Below, piece by piece: positions 49,676-60,918 of a DNA stretch of 64,000 nt. Source of the stretch: Talinum fruticosum (Eukaryota > Streptophyta > Magnoliopsida > Caryophyllales > Talinaceae); the NCBI GenBank assembly GCA_021018815.1, contig JAITYX010000046.1:2793501-2857500 (forward strand), written 5' to 3'. The position numbers and the translations under genes are program-made. The notes beneath the pieces are model-generated. The model was not told the DNA's origin. It did no database searches and worked only from the letters and a program-made list of their open reading frames with translations. Positions within the stretch are counted from its first letter, which is position 1. Every line of letters starts with the position of its first letter.

Positions 49676-50024
49676 CGACTCGACTCGTCCATCAGCCATC
49701 TTTGACCTGTGTGATGGTTCTCTTTCTTCCACGGTTAGGATTCAAGCACAGTTTGAAATCCATCGACTAGCGTTTCATCACAGATCGCGAGAGAGCAGGA
49801 GAGAGAAAAAAATTTTGAAAAATATATTCTGAAATTCTCCACTCATCTAGAGATAATTCTAGAAAATTTGAAGTCCAATTTTTCTCGACGTCCGAGTCCG
49901 ACTCGGATTGGTTTCCGAGTAACTCGAAACTAACAACTATCGGCTCGACATCGCGAAATCAACCGAACTAATAGCCAACAATAAAGCATAAGCACATAAC
50001 GCACGATCAAGCAATGGAAAATAG

Positions 50025-51480
50025 TTATGCATTTAACATACCAAGCTCATTCCAAATAAAGCAAAACCGATCTTCACCAAGAGGCTTAGTGAAGATATCA
50101 GCTAATTGAAGATTAGTAGGAATGAACTCAAGTTCAATATCACCTTTCTCGAGTGGTCTCTTAAGAAATGATATCTCGACCTCAATGTGTTTTGTCTTTG
50201 AGTGCTGAATCTGGATTTTTCGTGATGCCGATTGCACTCGATTGTCACACTTGATTGGAACCGATTTGAAAGAAAGTCCAAGATCTCTCAAGTGTTGCTT
50301 AATCCATAAAATCTGAGTGCAACATGCTCCAGCTGCAATATACTCAGCTTCAGCAGCTGATAGAGCTACTGAGTTCTGCTTCTTTGAGTGCCAAGATGTT
50401 AAGGATTAACCTGAAATTGGCAAGCTCCGTAAGTGCTCTTTCTATCAACTTTGTATCCAGCGATAGTCCGCATCTCGAGTATCCAAGTGAGGGTCGGTTC
50501 CGAGTCTCTTGAGTACCATAGACCTAAGTTCCGAGTTCCTGGAAGATATCTCGAATATTCTCTTCACCGCAGTGGAGATGTGATTCTTTTGGATTAGCTT
50601 GGAATCTTGCGCATAAACAAACACTGAACATTATATCTCGGCCGGCTGGAAGTAAGATATAGCAAAGATCCAATCATACCTCGATAGAGTTTCGATCTAT
50701 TGCTTTACCTTTCTCGTCCGAGTCAAGCTTTATACTGCTCGCTCATGGGTATAGATGCGTGCTTTGCATCTTGAAGTTTGTATTTCTTCAGCAGCTCCTT
50801 GGTATACTTTGATTGATGGACATAGATTCCATCTTTGTCTTGTTTGATTTGTAAACCAAGGAAGAAATTGAGTTCTCCCATCATACTCATTTGGAATTCC
50901 CGACTCATCAACTCAGAAAATTCTCGGCACATATATTCATTAGTAGCTCCGAAGATAATATCATCAACATAAATTTGAACAATAAGGAAATCTTTCCCCT
51001 TGGTTTTTATAAAGAGAGTCTTGTCGATCCGACCTCTTTTAAAATCATTTTGAACCAAGAAACTGCTCGATCTTTCATACCAAGCTCTGGGAGCTTGTTT
51101 AAGACCATAGAGAGCCTTTTGAAGTTTGAAAACATGATCTGGAAATTCTGAGTTTTCAAAACCAGGAGGCTGATCGACATAGACTTCCTCTTCAATAAAA
51201 CCATTGAGAAATGCACACTTAACATCCATTTGATATAATTTAATATGCATGCTCGGATGCAAATGCCAACAATATTCTAATAGCTTCGATTCTCGTAACA
51301 GGTGCAAAGGTTTCCCCACAATCAATTCCTTCTTCTTGATTGTAACCTTGAGCCACAAGTCTAGCCTTGTTTCGACTACCACCCCTCCTTCATCCAGTTT
51401 GTTCTTGAAAACCCATTTGGTTCCTATGACTGGGTGGTCGAAGGTCGGTTGGTCGAGTCCGGACTTGGTTTCTTTCGAAT
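50025..51480 (-). pseudogene. Copia reverse transcriptase and RNase H of element B
   Basis: The longest coding relic of the window: 50,723-51,382 is open for 219 codons with QMDVKCAFLNGFIEEEVYVD, GFENSEFPDHVFKLQKALYG, the catalytic YVDDIIFGATNEY, and MGELNFFLGLQIKQDKDGIY. It breaks near 50,723 by frameshift. RNase H continues to 50,025 with VPIKCDN and LQLADIFTKPLGED. This enzyme pair makes the element DNA. The N-terminal RT part (51,300-51,480) is in another frame. Confidence 0.86.
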
Positions 51481-51821
51481 TGATTGAGTTCCTCTTGCAT
51501 GGCCTCTACCCATTCAGGTTCATTTAGGGCCTCTAGTGCATTTTTGGGTTCAGTTAATGAAATAAATGCAATGAATGCACATAGATTTTGAAGAGAGGAA
51601 CGAGTTCTTACCCCACTCGTTGATATCGGATAGTATGTTTTCTAGTGGATGACTAGAAGTAAACTTGAATGCTTTTCCTGTTCTCCGATTCACAAGATTT
51701 GTAGGCTGAGCTACCCGATCTTCGAAACTTGTTCCGAGTGAGCTTCTTCATTGACTTGTTCATTTTGAGCGGGCTCTTGAGTTGTCTCATTCCGAGTCAC
51801 TTCGTTCCGAGTGACTTCATT

Positions 51822-52900
51822 CTAAGCCGGTTGAGCTTGAGTCTTTGTACACTCGGCTTCATCATCTTCTCTGCTGAGTTTCAGATCCGAGTATGAAGAC
51901 TCACTTGGTTTTTCCTGTTCAAGCTCATCAAATACAACGTGGATGCTTTCTTCCACTTTATTAGTTCTCTTATTGAAAATGCGATAAGCATTGCTGTGAG
52001 AAGAATAACCCGTAAAAATACCTTCGTCCGACCGAGCATCAAACTTGGTTAGGTGATCTTTACCATTGTTGTGAACGAAACACTTACATCCAAAAGGTCT
52101 GAAGTAGGAAATATTTGGTTTCTTCCCTTTGTAGAGCTCATAAGGTGTTTTCTTCAATATGGGTCTCGATGAGGCATCTATTCAGAGTATAGTTGGTCGT
52201 GTTGATCGCCTCAGCCCGTAAATAATAAGGTAAGTTGTGCTCAATCATCATTGTCCTTGCTATTTCTTCAAGGGTTTTGTTCTTTCTCTCCACTACTCCA
52301 TTTTGTTGAGGAGTTCTTGGTGCTGAGAAGTTGTGAGAGATGCCATTTTTGTCACAAAACTCCGAGAATTCCGAGTAGTCGAACTCCCTTCCATGGTCGA
52401 GCTCAAATTCTCTCGGATCCGAGTCCGAGACTCAACTTGAATTTTTCTACAGAGCTTGCTGAACTCCTTGAATGCTTCATTTTTGTGCTTAAGAAAACAC
52501 AACCAGGTAAATCGTGAATAATCATCAATAATAACAAATATATATGATTTACCTCCAAGGCTCTTAACAGGGATTTCACCATATAAGTCCATATGCAGTA
52601 GCTCGAGCACTTTGGATGTGGAAACTGTCTTCAGAGATTTGAATAATGATCCGACTTGTTTCCCTTTTGTGCATGCTTCACAAACTTTATCTTTCTCAAA
52701 AGCACAGTTAGGTAAACCCCTAACCAGACCATGAGATGCCAATTTTTTGATAGTATGCATGCTAATATGGCCTAATCTACGATGCCATGTCCATGAGTCA
52801 TCATGAAGAGATGCTTTTAAGCAAGATAAATTCCGACTTGGATCGAAAGAGGAATAATGTAAGTGTTACCCGATCTTTTACCCGAAAGTTTAATCTCCTT
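51822..52900 (-). pseudogene. Copia integrase of element B, broken
   Basis: 52,293-52,760 contains KKLASHGLVRGLPNCAFEKD, CEACTKGKQ (both Cys present), HMDLYGE and VIIDDYSRFTWLCFL, giving the zinc-binding end and the first two catalytic-core blocks. The Glu block lies in shifted frames near 52,260-52,330. 51,822-52,157 has YELYKGKKPNISYFRPFGCK and FDARSDEGIFTGYSSHSNAY, the copia post-integrase region. It would insert the DNA copy. It is broken by frameshifts at about 52,290 and 52,400. Confidence 0.84.
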
Positions 52901-52954
52901 AGTGGTAACATCGAAATGTAACAGTTGGTCCGAGTGAATCTTACCTCTTAACCT

Positions 52955-53220
52955 TTATCGCACAGCTTGAGAGATACTGAGTAGATTGTACTTTAACCCT
53001 TTGACAAGATAAACTGGATCGACCGGATTGCATCCTTTCCCAATCTTGCCTATCCCAACTATCTTGCCTTTGTTGTCATCTCCAAAAGTGATCTTTCCTC
53101 CTTTATGTTTTCCTAACTCGGAGAAGAGTCCTGCGTCTCCCGACATGTGGCGTGAACATCCACCGTCAAGGTACCAATGTCCTTTTGATCTCTTCCGAGT
53201 GACCCGCAAAACAGAGAAAA
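52955..53220 (-). pseudogene. Copia protease region of element B with altered active site
   Basis: The frame reads HWYLDGGCSRHMSGDAGLFS, then GGKITFGDDNKGKIVGIGKI and LVKGLKYNLLSIS. Copia proteases have D-S/T-G at the active site, and element A keeps DSG. Here it is DGG, so the catalytic Asp remains but its neighbour is changed. The protease would cut the gag-pol polyprotein. A stop after SIS separates it from integrase. Confidence 0.8.
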
Positions 53221-53479
53221 TCTAACCCTTCTCACTTCCTCTAACGAACCCAAGTAACATTCTTTACTGTGGTCCTTTTCCGAGGAAGAAGGTTTTTCGG
53301 AACCCGATTTAAATGACTTTAGGTTTAGTCTCGATTCTCGAGTCTTCCTTGCAAAGAACCGAGTTTGTGTCTCTTTCTTATTGAAAACATTTCCTTTGGA
53401 AACCGAAGGGGATGGTTTCTTCTTATAAACAACTCTGGGCTTAGTCCTCCCTTCATTTCTATGAATGGGACCATGCTCA

Positions 53480-55017
53480 GCTTTCCCGAACTTTATGGTT
53501 CTAGAATCCTTTTAAATAGTTCTGAGTAGGAATTGGATTCCTCCTCTTTGTTGAAACTAAGACCTTCTTTTCCGAAGGAAACACATTGAGATCCTAAGAG
53601 CATGTCAAGGTTTTTCGACCTTGAGTAAATTTTAAAACCGAGATCTACTTTAGTCTGCTCATTTTCTTTTCGAGTAACTCGGACTCGGCCTCATTGGATT
53701 GAGCACTGGTCTTAAGTTCTCCGAGTGTGAGTCTCAGCTTTTCCAATTCATTTTTCAAAGAGATGCTCTCGGATGAAATTGACTCAAGTTGTTCTTTGAA
53801 ATGAAAAGAATCGGAATTGGACTTTTCTTCCAAAGTAAAAATATATTTAGCTAAATCAACTTTGGAGAATTTGAGGAAGTATTCAATTACCTCTTGAGGA
53901 TTTGTTTCCTCACTTGTCTAAGTCTCGAGTCCGAATCTATTTCGACATTTGAGCCGAGATTGCCATCGGACATTTCGAGTCGTCCGAGTCCTTGTCATCT
54001 TCCGATGAGTCCTCATCGCTCCATGTTGCCATCATAGCCTTTTTTCTTCTTTCTGTCCCTTTTTCTCTTTGACAGTCTTTGACTATGTGGTCTTTGCTGC
54101 CACACTCAAAACATCTAGAATTCTTAGATAAAGATAACTTTGAAGGAGAAGAATACTTACCTTTTCTCGTCCTTCTTATCTTTCTTGTAGAATTCTTTTT
54201 TGGCCTTTTATCCCATCTTCCGTGCTTCATAATTCTCTTGAAGCCTCTTGCAATGAGTGTCATGGGATCCTCTTCCGAGTCGGAGGAGCTCGGATTTGCT
54301 TCTCTAGTTTCCGAGGCTTTCGGCGCTATGTTCTTTTTGGTGCCGCCCTCAGCATCCTCTTCTTCCAAGTGGATTTCATGAGTGAGAAGCTTTCCAATAA
54401 GCTCGTCCGGCTTTAGGAGTGAAAGGTTCCGAGCTTCCTCTATGGCGAGTCACCTTGGGACCCCATCTTCTCTTGGGTAGACTTCGAGTATCTTTCTGCA
54501 CATTTCCTCGTGTGAAATCTTCTTACCCAGTGATTTGAGATTGTTGGTAATCTCAAGTAAATCGAATGAACATCCGAGTGATGTTTTCTTTTGGCTCCAT
54601 CTTAAATAGCTCATATTTATGAAGATATCGGCTAATCTTCGCTTGTCCGACCTGGCTAGTGCCTTCGTAAGTGTTGACAAGGGTGTCCCACACTTCTTTG
54701 CTGAGTCACAGTGCAGACACTCGATTGTATTCTTCCGAGCTGATGGCGCACATCAGAATGTTAATTGCCTTGAAGTTCTTTCGAACTTCTCCGCTTCACC
54801 CGGAGTAAACTCGGCCTTTGTCTTGGGAATAATTCTAAATTCTTCTGTCTTCATTAGAATGTAGTTTCTATTTTGTATGATGTCCCAGACATCTTCATCA
54901 TGATCCATGAGGAAACATTCCATAAGTTTCTTCCAAGTGCCCGAAGTTTGATCCTTTGAATTTTTGTGGTCTGCTGGAAGATCTTCCTTCATCGAACTCT
55001 CTGTTGTTCCGAGCCAT
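53480..55017 (-). pseudogene. Gag of element B: capsid-like part, zinc knuckle, coiled coil; broken
   Basis: The start ATG at 55,017 (MARNNREFDEG) lies 46 bases from the PBS, as expected. Blocks: N-terminal gag (54,753-54,992, with GTWKKLMECFLMDHDEDVWD), UBN2-like core (54,450-54,680, with NNLKSLGKKISHEEMCRKIL), acidic stretch and zinc knuckle CFECGSKDHIVKDC (53,937-54,368), and a coiled coil after the knuckle (53,645-53,833). A zinc knuckle followed by a coiled coil suits Sirevirus gag. It forms the cytoplasmic particle. Frameshifts separate all blocks. Confidence 0.82.
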
Positions 55018-55062
55018 TTAATCTTTATACCTTTGGATGGTTAGATCCTTTCCGAAAGGCTA

Positions 55063-55074
55063 GGCTCGATACCA
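55063..55074 (-). promoter_or_regulatory. Primer-binding site of element B
   Basis: Minus strand TGGTATCGAGCC, two bases after the LTR end. It is close to the initiator tRNA-Met PBS used by plant copia elements. Confidence 0.85.
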
Positions 55075-55076
55075 AT

Positions 55077-55816
55077 TGAAGGTTTGCTCGGGAGAGTCTA
55101 AGTCACCCTAGAGGGGGTGAATAGGGTGATGGAGGATTTTCTTTGAAAATCAAACTCTTTTGCCAAAGTGGAGGCGAAACAGCATTCCGAGTCTAAAGTG
55201 GGGTCGAAAAGTATGAACTCGGAATTGCTATAAAGAGTAAAGAGTCGGATAAAGCTGAAGCTTTGAGATTGTCCGAGTCTAGAATGAACTCGGAAAGTAA
55301 AGACAAAGAAGTTACGTGGAAACCCTCCCAGGGCGGAAAACCACGGACCGTGCTAATCCAAGCACGAAGTCAAATATCCATGAAACTCAAAATTCCCTCC
55401 GAGTTAGTCTAAGCGAAGAATCAAGTTACATAAAGAATATCGAGTGAAATAACTTGATATAGACTAAGCATGATTCGGACTAGAAGCACTGACTTCAACA
55501 AAATAGAACTTATAACATGAAGTCGGATCTAAGTGTGGTAAAGCGAAATACTAGTCAATTCAGCATGCGATATATCTAAGTGATGAGGGACTCGGAACCG
55601 AGTGAGACATGCAAATCTTTTTCCGAGTCACTTAGAGACAAGCAAGAAATACATGAAGTAAATGCTATATCACTTAGGGAAGATACCATATCACTTAGAA
55701 AAGTTTCTAAGGTACGAGAGAATGCCTTGGAATCAAAACTCTATAAGTGAGAAATTCTTATACCTGATTCCTCTGTTAGAACTCGGAATTATGCCGAGCG
55801 AGTGTCCGAGTCTTCA
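55077..55816 (-). repeat. 5' LTR of element B, internally deleted (740 bp)
   Basis: Ends match the 3' LTR (plus-strand TGAAGGTTTGCTCGG to GAGTCTTCA), and CTTCC flanks it. At 55,375 the sequence jumps from the equivalent of 46,045 to that of 46,901, losing about 855 bp with the TATA box and AACGG array. A short shared AAT at the breakpoints suggests end-joining or slippage. Confidence 0.92.
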
Positions 55817-55821
55817 CTTCC

Positions 55822-57362
55822 TAAACTTTATAGTTCGGGATAAGTTTTGAAAAGACTTGAATAGGAATTAGATTCCTCTTCAGACCTTGTAACAAAGACC
55901 TTATTTCCTAAATGAGATACACCGAGAGCCAAGTAAAAGATCAAGGTTCTTCGGACCTTGATTGAGTTTTAAAACCAACACTTAAGACTCATTGAGCTTC
56001 CTTTTTAGTTTCTCATTCTCCGTTCTAAGGCACTCGGACTCGGTCTCATTGTCTTGACCACTAGTGTTAAGTACTTGTAGATTTTCTCTCAAGTTTTCTA
56101 ACTTATTTTTCAAAATAGTACTCTCAATAATAAGAGACTCAAGTTGTTTCTTGAAATCAAAAGAGTTAGAATTGGACTTTTCTTCCAAAGTGAAGATGTA
56201 TCCGACAAGATCGGCTTTGGAAAACTTAAGAAAGTATTCAATTACCTCTTGAGGACTTGTTTCCTCGTATCCGAGTTGTCACTCTGTCGACTCGGATTCA
56301 GCTTCGAGTCTATCGGTGCCATTAGACACTTTGAGTCATTATAATCATCATCTTCGGAGGAATCATCATTGCTCCAAGTAACCATCATAGCCTTTTTCTT
56401 CTTTATGTCCTTCTTCCTCTTTGGAGAGTCTTTGACTATGTGCTCCTTGCTACCACACTTAAAGCGAGCAAGAGTTCTTAGTTAAAGACAACTTAGAAGG
56501 GGATGAGTATTTACCTTTCGTGTCCTTCTTGTCTTTCTTGTAGAACTCCTCCTTTGGCCTCTTTCGCCACTTTTTGTACTTCATCATCTTTTTGAAATCT
56601 CGGGCAATTAGTGCCATAGGATCCTCTTCGAGTCCGAGGAGCTCGGACTTTGTCTTCTGCTTTTTGAGGCCTTTAGTGTAATGTTCTTTTTGGTGCTGAC
56701 ATCGACATCTTCTTCTTCTAGGTGCAGCTCATGAGTAAGTAGCTTCCCAATGAGGGGCTGCAGTTGAGAGAGATTATGAGCCTCTTCAATTGCTGTCACC
56801 TTGGGACCCTATCTTCTCTTTGGTAGACTTCTCAGAATTTTTCCGACCATTTCCTCGTGAGAGATCTTTCTACCTAGAGGCTTGAGATTGTTAGCAATCT
56901 CAATGAACCGAGCATACATATGAGAAATGTTCTCCTCAGGCTCCATTGTGAACAGCTCATACTTGTGAAGATATTGACTTATCTTTGCTCGCTTCACTTG
57001 ACTGATTCCTTCATAGGTGTTGACAAGTGTATCCCATACCTCTTTGGTCGTGTCACGAGTTGACACTCTATTGTACTCCTCCGAGCTGATAGCACTCATC
57101 GAGTGTTCATGGCTTTGAAGTTTTTCTAAACTTCTCATTCTCTTCAGCCGTGTACTCTAGCTTCTCTTTAGGCATAGATCTTGCTCCTTCCATCTTCATT
57201 GGAATGAAGTTTCCATTCTTGATGATGTTCCATACTTCTTCATTGTTATCCGAGTAGAAAACATCCCATCATCTTCTTGCAGTGTGCAAAGTTCAACCCC
57301 TTGAAGTTGGGTGGTGCAGTGCATGATCTTCCTTCATCAAACTCTCCATTGTTCCGAGCCAT
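55822..57362 (-). pseudogene. Gag of element A, broken
   Basis: ATG at 57,362 (MARNNGEFDEGRS), 45 bases from the PBS. The start is followed in another frame by SAISSEEYNRVSTRDTTKEV and IEIANNLKPLGRKISHEEMV (56,809-57,138), the UBN2-like core. Then an acidic segment (56,608-56,799), a decayed zinc-knuckle region near 56,440-56,470, and the coiled coil with KSNSNSFDFKKQLESL (55,982-56,188). Homologous to element B gag throughout. The frame ends where B inserted. Confidence 0.8.
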
Positions 57363-57406
57363 TTGATCTTTATACTTTTGGATTGTAAGATCCTCTTGAA
57401 AGGCTA

Positions 57407-57418
57407 GGCTCGATACCA
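57407..57418 (-). promoter_or_regulatory. Primer-binding site of element A
   Basis: Minus strand TGGTATCGAGCC, identical to that of element B, two bases from the LTR edge at 57,421. Confidence 0.85.
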
Positions 57419-57420
57419 AT

Positions 57421-60400
57421 TGAAGGTTTTCTCTTGGAGAGGTTAAGTCACCCTAGAGGGCGGGTGAATAATGTGATCAAAGATTTTAAAAAGATATCAA
57501 ACAGTTTTGCACGGATCGGACTAAGAAATAGATTCCGAGTCTAGATTGGACTCAAAAGTTAAGTACACACGAAATACGTAGAAACCCTCCCGGGTCGAGA
57601 AAACCATGGATAGTGCTAATCCAAGCACCAAGTCAAATCCACTAATTGAATCCACAATTACAAAGGATCGACTCTTACCGAATTGCTCTCTTAGACAATT
57701 CCTTTACAAGTTTTCATAGACTCGAAGTTCTCTTATCCGATTTAGTACTTCATGACTGTGTTAACCCTTACAGTCGGGGACAAGCTGAGCTAAGTTAGTC
57801 CTTACAGCTCAGTCAAGGGACTTAGAAAGAAAGTAAAGAATAGAAGTGATTATAAGACTTTCTTTACAACTCGGAAAGTAAGAAATACAAAGTTGGAGTT
57901 GTAAAAGATAGAAGATTGAGTAAGAGTAAAATATATTCGGTTCCAGCGAATGTGTTCAGCAATCTTCGAGTCTTGTAAGGTGGCTTCTATTTATAAGTGT
58001 AGACACCTAAAAAGTGTCGTCCTTTCTCTGTTATTTTATTTGTTGACCACATGATGAAATTCTAAATCCTGTTTAAGGATTTGGATCTCGGATTGTGTTC
58101 GATTGGTGCAACATAAGCCAATAAACCATAAAGAAACCCCAAGCACCAAATAAATAGCCTTTTGCCTTAAGTCGATCCAAAAATCTCCTTTTCTTTCGGA
58201 CGATCCAACGAAACCCTAGGCACACCGGGTGGCCGGCGCTGCTTACGGGTCTTATCCCTTCTTTATCCCGGTTCCATCCGGTTCAATCTCAAGATATCTA
58301 GCCAAGTTTATTTTTTGCAGCCTTGGACATCCGGCTTAGGGCAACCCTAGGTCCGTGGCCTAGGTCTCTCCCTATAAATAGAGAGCCTTAGCTCTCATTC
58401 CCATACTGACTTCTCGCCTTATCCTCACATTGCTGAAACTCGCCTAAGAGCTACCGAATACTCTCATCTATATTCTAATCTCTTGGTCCCTTTTCGGATT
58501 ATTCCTTCTCTACTTCCATCATACTCCCTACATGTGAACCCGAGGACTCCATCATTCACCTACCTACACCACAAAGTTACCAAAAGCTCATTCAAATCAC
58601 CATCGTCACCTCAAGAGATCCGGATCCGAGATCCGGATCAGCGAGTGGGACAACTTGAGGGCACAGATCCGATTTTCACAACGATTTATTTTATTTTTCT
58701 GCTTTCTATATCACTTTCCGTATTGTGGACAAATGATGTATTGCCTTTAATTCCTCCCCGCCCGATGTAATTCTTTTAATTTTCCACTTCCTTTTCTTTT
58801 CGCTTTGCCTTTTCTTTTCGTTTTTGTTTTGCTTTTCTTTTTGTTATTTCTTTCTTTACCGCTTTCTTTATCGTTTTCTTTTACTAGGTTTGTTTGCTTT
58901 AATTTTGCTTAGCATGTTGTTGTATGCTTGTGTTTCTTCACATTATTTTAATTCACTACTTGAATTAGTAATGGTCATCTTCGGACAGGGGAACGGAAGA
59001 GTTTATCCCTACGTTTCGTACTCTCGCCCCGAATCCGATTCTCGATTCAAAGATCGATATAGTAATTTTTGGCCTCTTTTAGGGAAACTAAGATTGGAAG
59101 AGCAAATTTTTTTTTTTTTTGTTAGTTTTTCTTTCCTAAAAACTAACTGGCGACTCCCTTTTCTTTATTTCTTCTAGAATTGCATCTCGGCTATTTTTTG
59201 ACTACGAGGATAAGAAAACAGGATCCGGATCTGCAAGCCGGGGCAAAGGTTGAGGCTAATCTCCTCATCCAGTAGCCTCGGCCGGCGCTAGCCACCACCG
59301 GTGCAGGTCGCCGTCCGCACCAATTGGTCGATAGGCCGGGCTTCGGTCCAAGTTGGTGTTTTCACACCGATCTAGCCCCAAAGCCTCACGGCAGATTTAA
59401 AACCCTAATTTTATTTATCGTTTGGTTAAGAAATAATATCCCGTGAATTACGAAAATAATTACTAAAATAAAATAACTAATAAAACCGCCATTTAAACTT
59501 TACCTAATCAGATTTAATAAAATTCGAAAATCTTAATAAAAGGTTCATCCCCACATTCCAAAATCGACTTTCTAAAACCATTTTCAAAACTAATCTTTAA
59601 AAAAGAGACTCGACACAAGCAGGGAAACTCGGTGGACCCCGGCCGGTCGTGGTTCCTACAATAAGCACCAAGGAAGAATGACCATTGAGACTAGTTACGG
59701 GCTGATGAGCGTCAATAGCCGTTGTAACGACTAGTTTGAGTCACTCGAAAAAGATCCGTTGAGATGTGAACGTTATGTAGTGATCCTTGACTCAAAAGAT
59801 GGCCCATCCCTCCGGTTGTGATTGAAATGCGGGGTGAAAACAAGCTGTTAGACTCAAAGTTGAAATTTTCCAGTTTTGGAAACAAACAACCACGACACGG
59901 TGTCCGAGTCATGTCCATAAATTGGTAATTTCTATCTGTTGGTGTTTAACGGTTAGAAACCGATTGCTTTTGTGTTTCAAAATATATTAGGCTTGTTTAA
60001 TCAACCTATAAAAGAAAATAAAAGTGCTACTTAAAGTATAAAAATACTTTGGTCCAAAATTAGGCAAAAATAATAATTAAATTAAAGTAATTAAACACTT
60101 AATTATGTTCGACCTAAAAAGTTGAATTTTCCGAGTCTAATATTTATTAGATTCAGATTCCATCTTGAGTCAATCCTTAAAATGATCAAGTTAGAAAGAA
60201 TAAGATATCAAAATACATAAACTTGATCAAGTAAATAATTCTGTATAAATAAACTCTTAGAAATTAGAATTAATGTTGTAATTCATTTTCACTTGAAACA
60301 CAAAATCGGTGCTCGGAATAAAAGTGTTAGAGAAATTATTAACTCATGCGATTGTTCTAAGTTGTGTTTGAGAAAAACAAGATGAAAACTTAGATATGAG

Positions 60401-60468
60401 TTTTTATAAAGCTCATAATGACTTAGAATTAAAACCTAAGAGAGATTGAGAGTTATACCGAGTCTTCA
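57421..60468 (-). repeat. 5' LTR of element A, interrupted by a Tat-type LTR
   Basis: Two blocks: 57,421-57,997 matches the inner LTR part of B and C, and 59,367-60,468 matches the partial 3' LTR at 38,445-39,617. The insert between them starts at 57,998, directly beside the TATA box (TTCTATTTATAA on the plus strand at 57,985-57,996). The outer end ...GTCTTCA is at 60,468. Confidence 0.82.
57998..59366 (+). mobile_element. Tat-type Ty3/gypsy LTR with PBS, fragment
   Basis: Begins TGTAGACACCTAAAAAGTG. It has a plus-strand TATA box CCCTATAAATAGAGAG (about 58,370-58,386) and reaches a PBS-like TGGCGACTCCC at 59,148, matching the tRNA-Arg-type PBS of Tat/Ogre elements. So the LTR is probably 57,998-59,147, followed by about 220 bp of 5' internal sequence to 59,366. 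Another reading is one LTR up to GGTGTTTTCACA at 59,366. No target duplication was found. ORFs here (58,483-58,770; 58,824-59,177) are not convincing genes. Confidence 0.6.
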
Positions 60469-60479
60469 TATTGATACCT

Positions 60480-60918
60480 CTGTATTCAATATCGGTGTAA
60501 ATAAGAGGAGGTTGGATCCGAGCGAAGAGAGGTGGTGGTCTAGGTGCATTGGGCACGGTTGGATAAGTTGGCCTCCGATATGAGCCGGAGCTTGGATCTT
60601 CTCATAAACATTTTAACAAAATCATCCCAGGTGGTAAAGTTAGCGGTTAAGCTATACATCCATCTTTTAGCAGACATCTTTTAAAACAAAAGGAATTAAT
60701 CTCGTTCTTATTTCATCATCGGAGACTTTAGGAAAATGCATGATAGAACTTACTTCATCAAATTCCATCATAAACATATATGCATCTTCAAAATCATGAA
60801 ATTTTGGAAGCATCCTAATATATTGTGATTCAATCAAAAGAGTGCCATTAGATCCCAAATCGGGCAAGTTAAAACATGAAAAGTTAGAAGTCCTAGGAAG
60901 ATAAAAGATATCACTCAA
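60480..60918 (-). pseudogene. Ty3/gypsy gag N-terminal fragment (Athila/Tat type)
   Basis: 60,667-60,918 encodes IESQYIRMLPKFHDFEDAYM, then FMMEFDEVSSIMHFPKVSDD and RLIPFVLKD. After a one-base shift near 60,667 comes KRWMYSLTANFTTWDDFVKM. These blocks are the conserved retrotransposon gag motif of plant Athila/Tat elements, which forms the capsid. It is cut off by element A. Only about 140 residues remain. Confidence 0.72.

Larger units (their letters stand above)
45744..55816 (-). mobile_element. Element B: Sirevirus-like copia retrotransposon nested in A
   Basis: Complete structure of 10,073 bp: 3' LTR (45,744-47,345), PPT, extra ORF, RNase H/RT, integrase, protease, gag, PBS, 5' LTR (55,077-55,816). 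The 5-bp target duplication CTTCC is at 45,739-45,743 and 55,817-55,821. Joining the flanks restores the gag order of element A, which fixes the nesting. Coding regions are broken and the 5' LTR has lost its promoter, so it is non-autonomous now. Confidence 0.92.
38445..60468 (-). mobile_element. Element A: Sirevirus-like Ty1/copia retrotransposon, interrupted
   Basis: Minus-strand order from the right: 5' LTR (57,421-60,468, interrupted), PBS (57,407-57,418), gag (57,362-55,822), nested element B, gag end/protease (45,738-45,220), integrase (45,190-44,051), RT and RNase H (43,700-42,350), extra ORF (41,719-40,057), PPT (39,618-39,630), partial 3' LTR (39,617-38,445). Sirevirus character is inferred from the long gag with coiled coil, the tRNA-Met-type PBS, the purine-rich PPT and the extra ORF in the env position. 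Without B it would be about 12 kb. Its outer 3' LTR edge and target duplication were not found. Confidence 0.82.

Noticed and set aside
58483..59177. Two plus-strand ORFs of about 100 codons as genes
   Set aside because: Both fall in the R/U5 part of a Tat-type LTR and its leader, with no recognisable domain.
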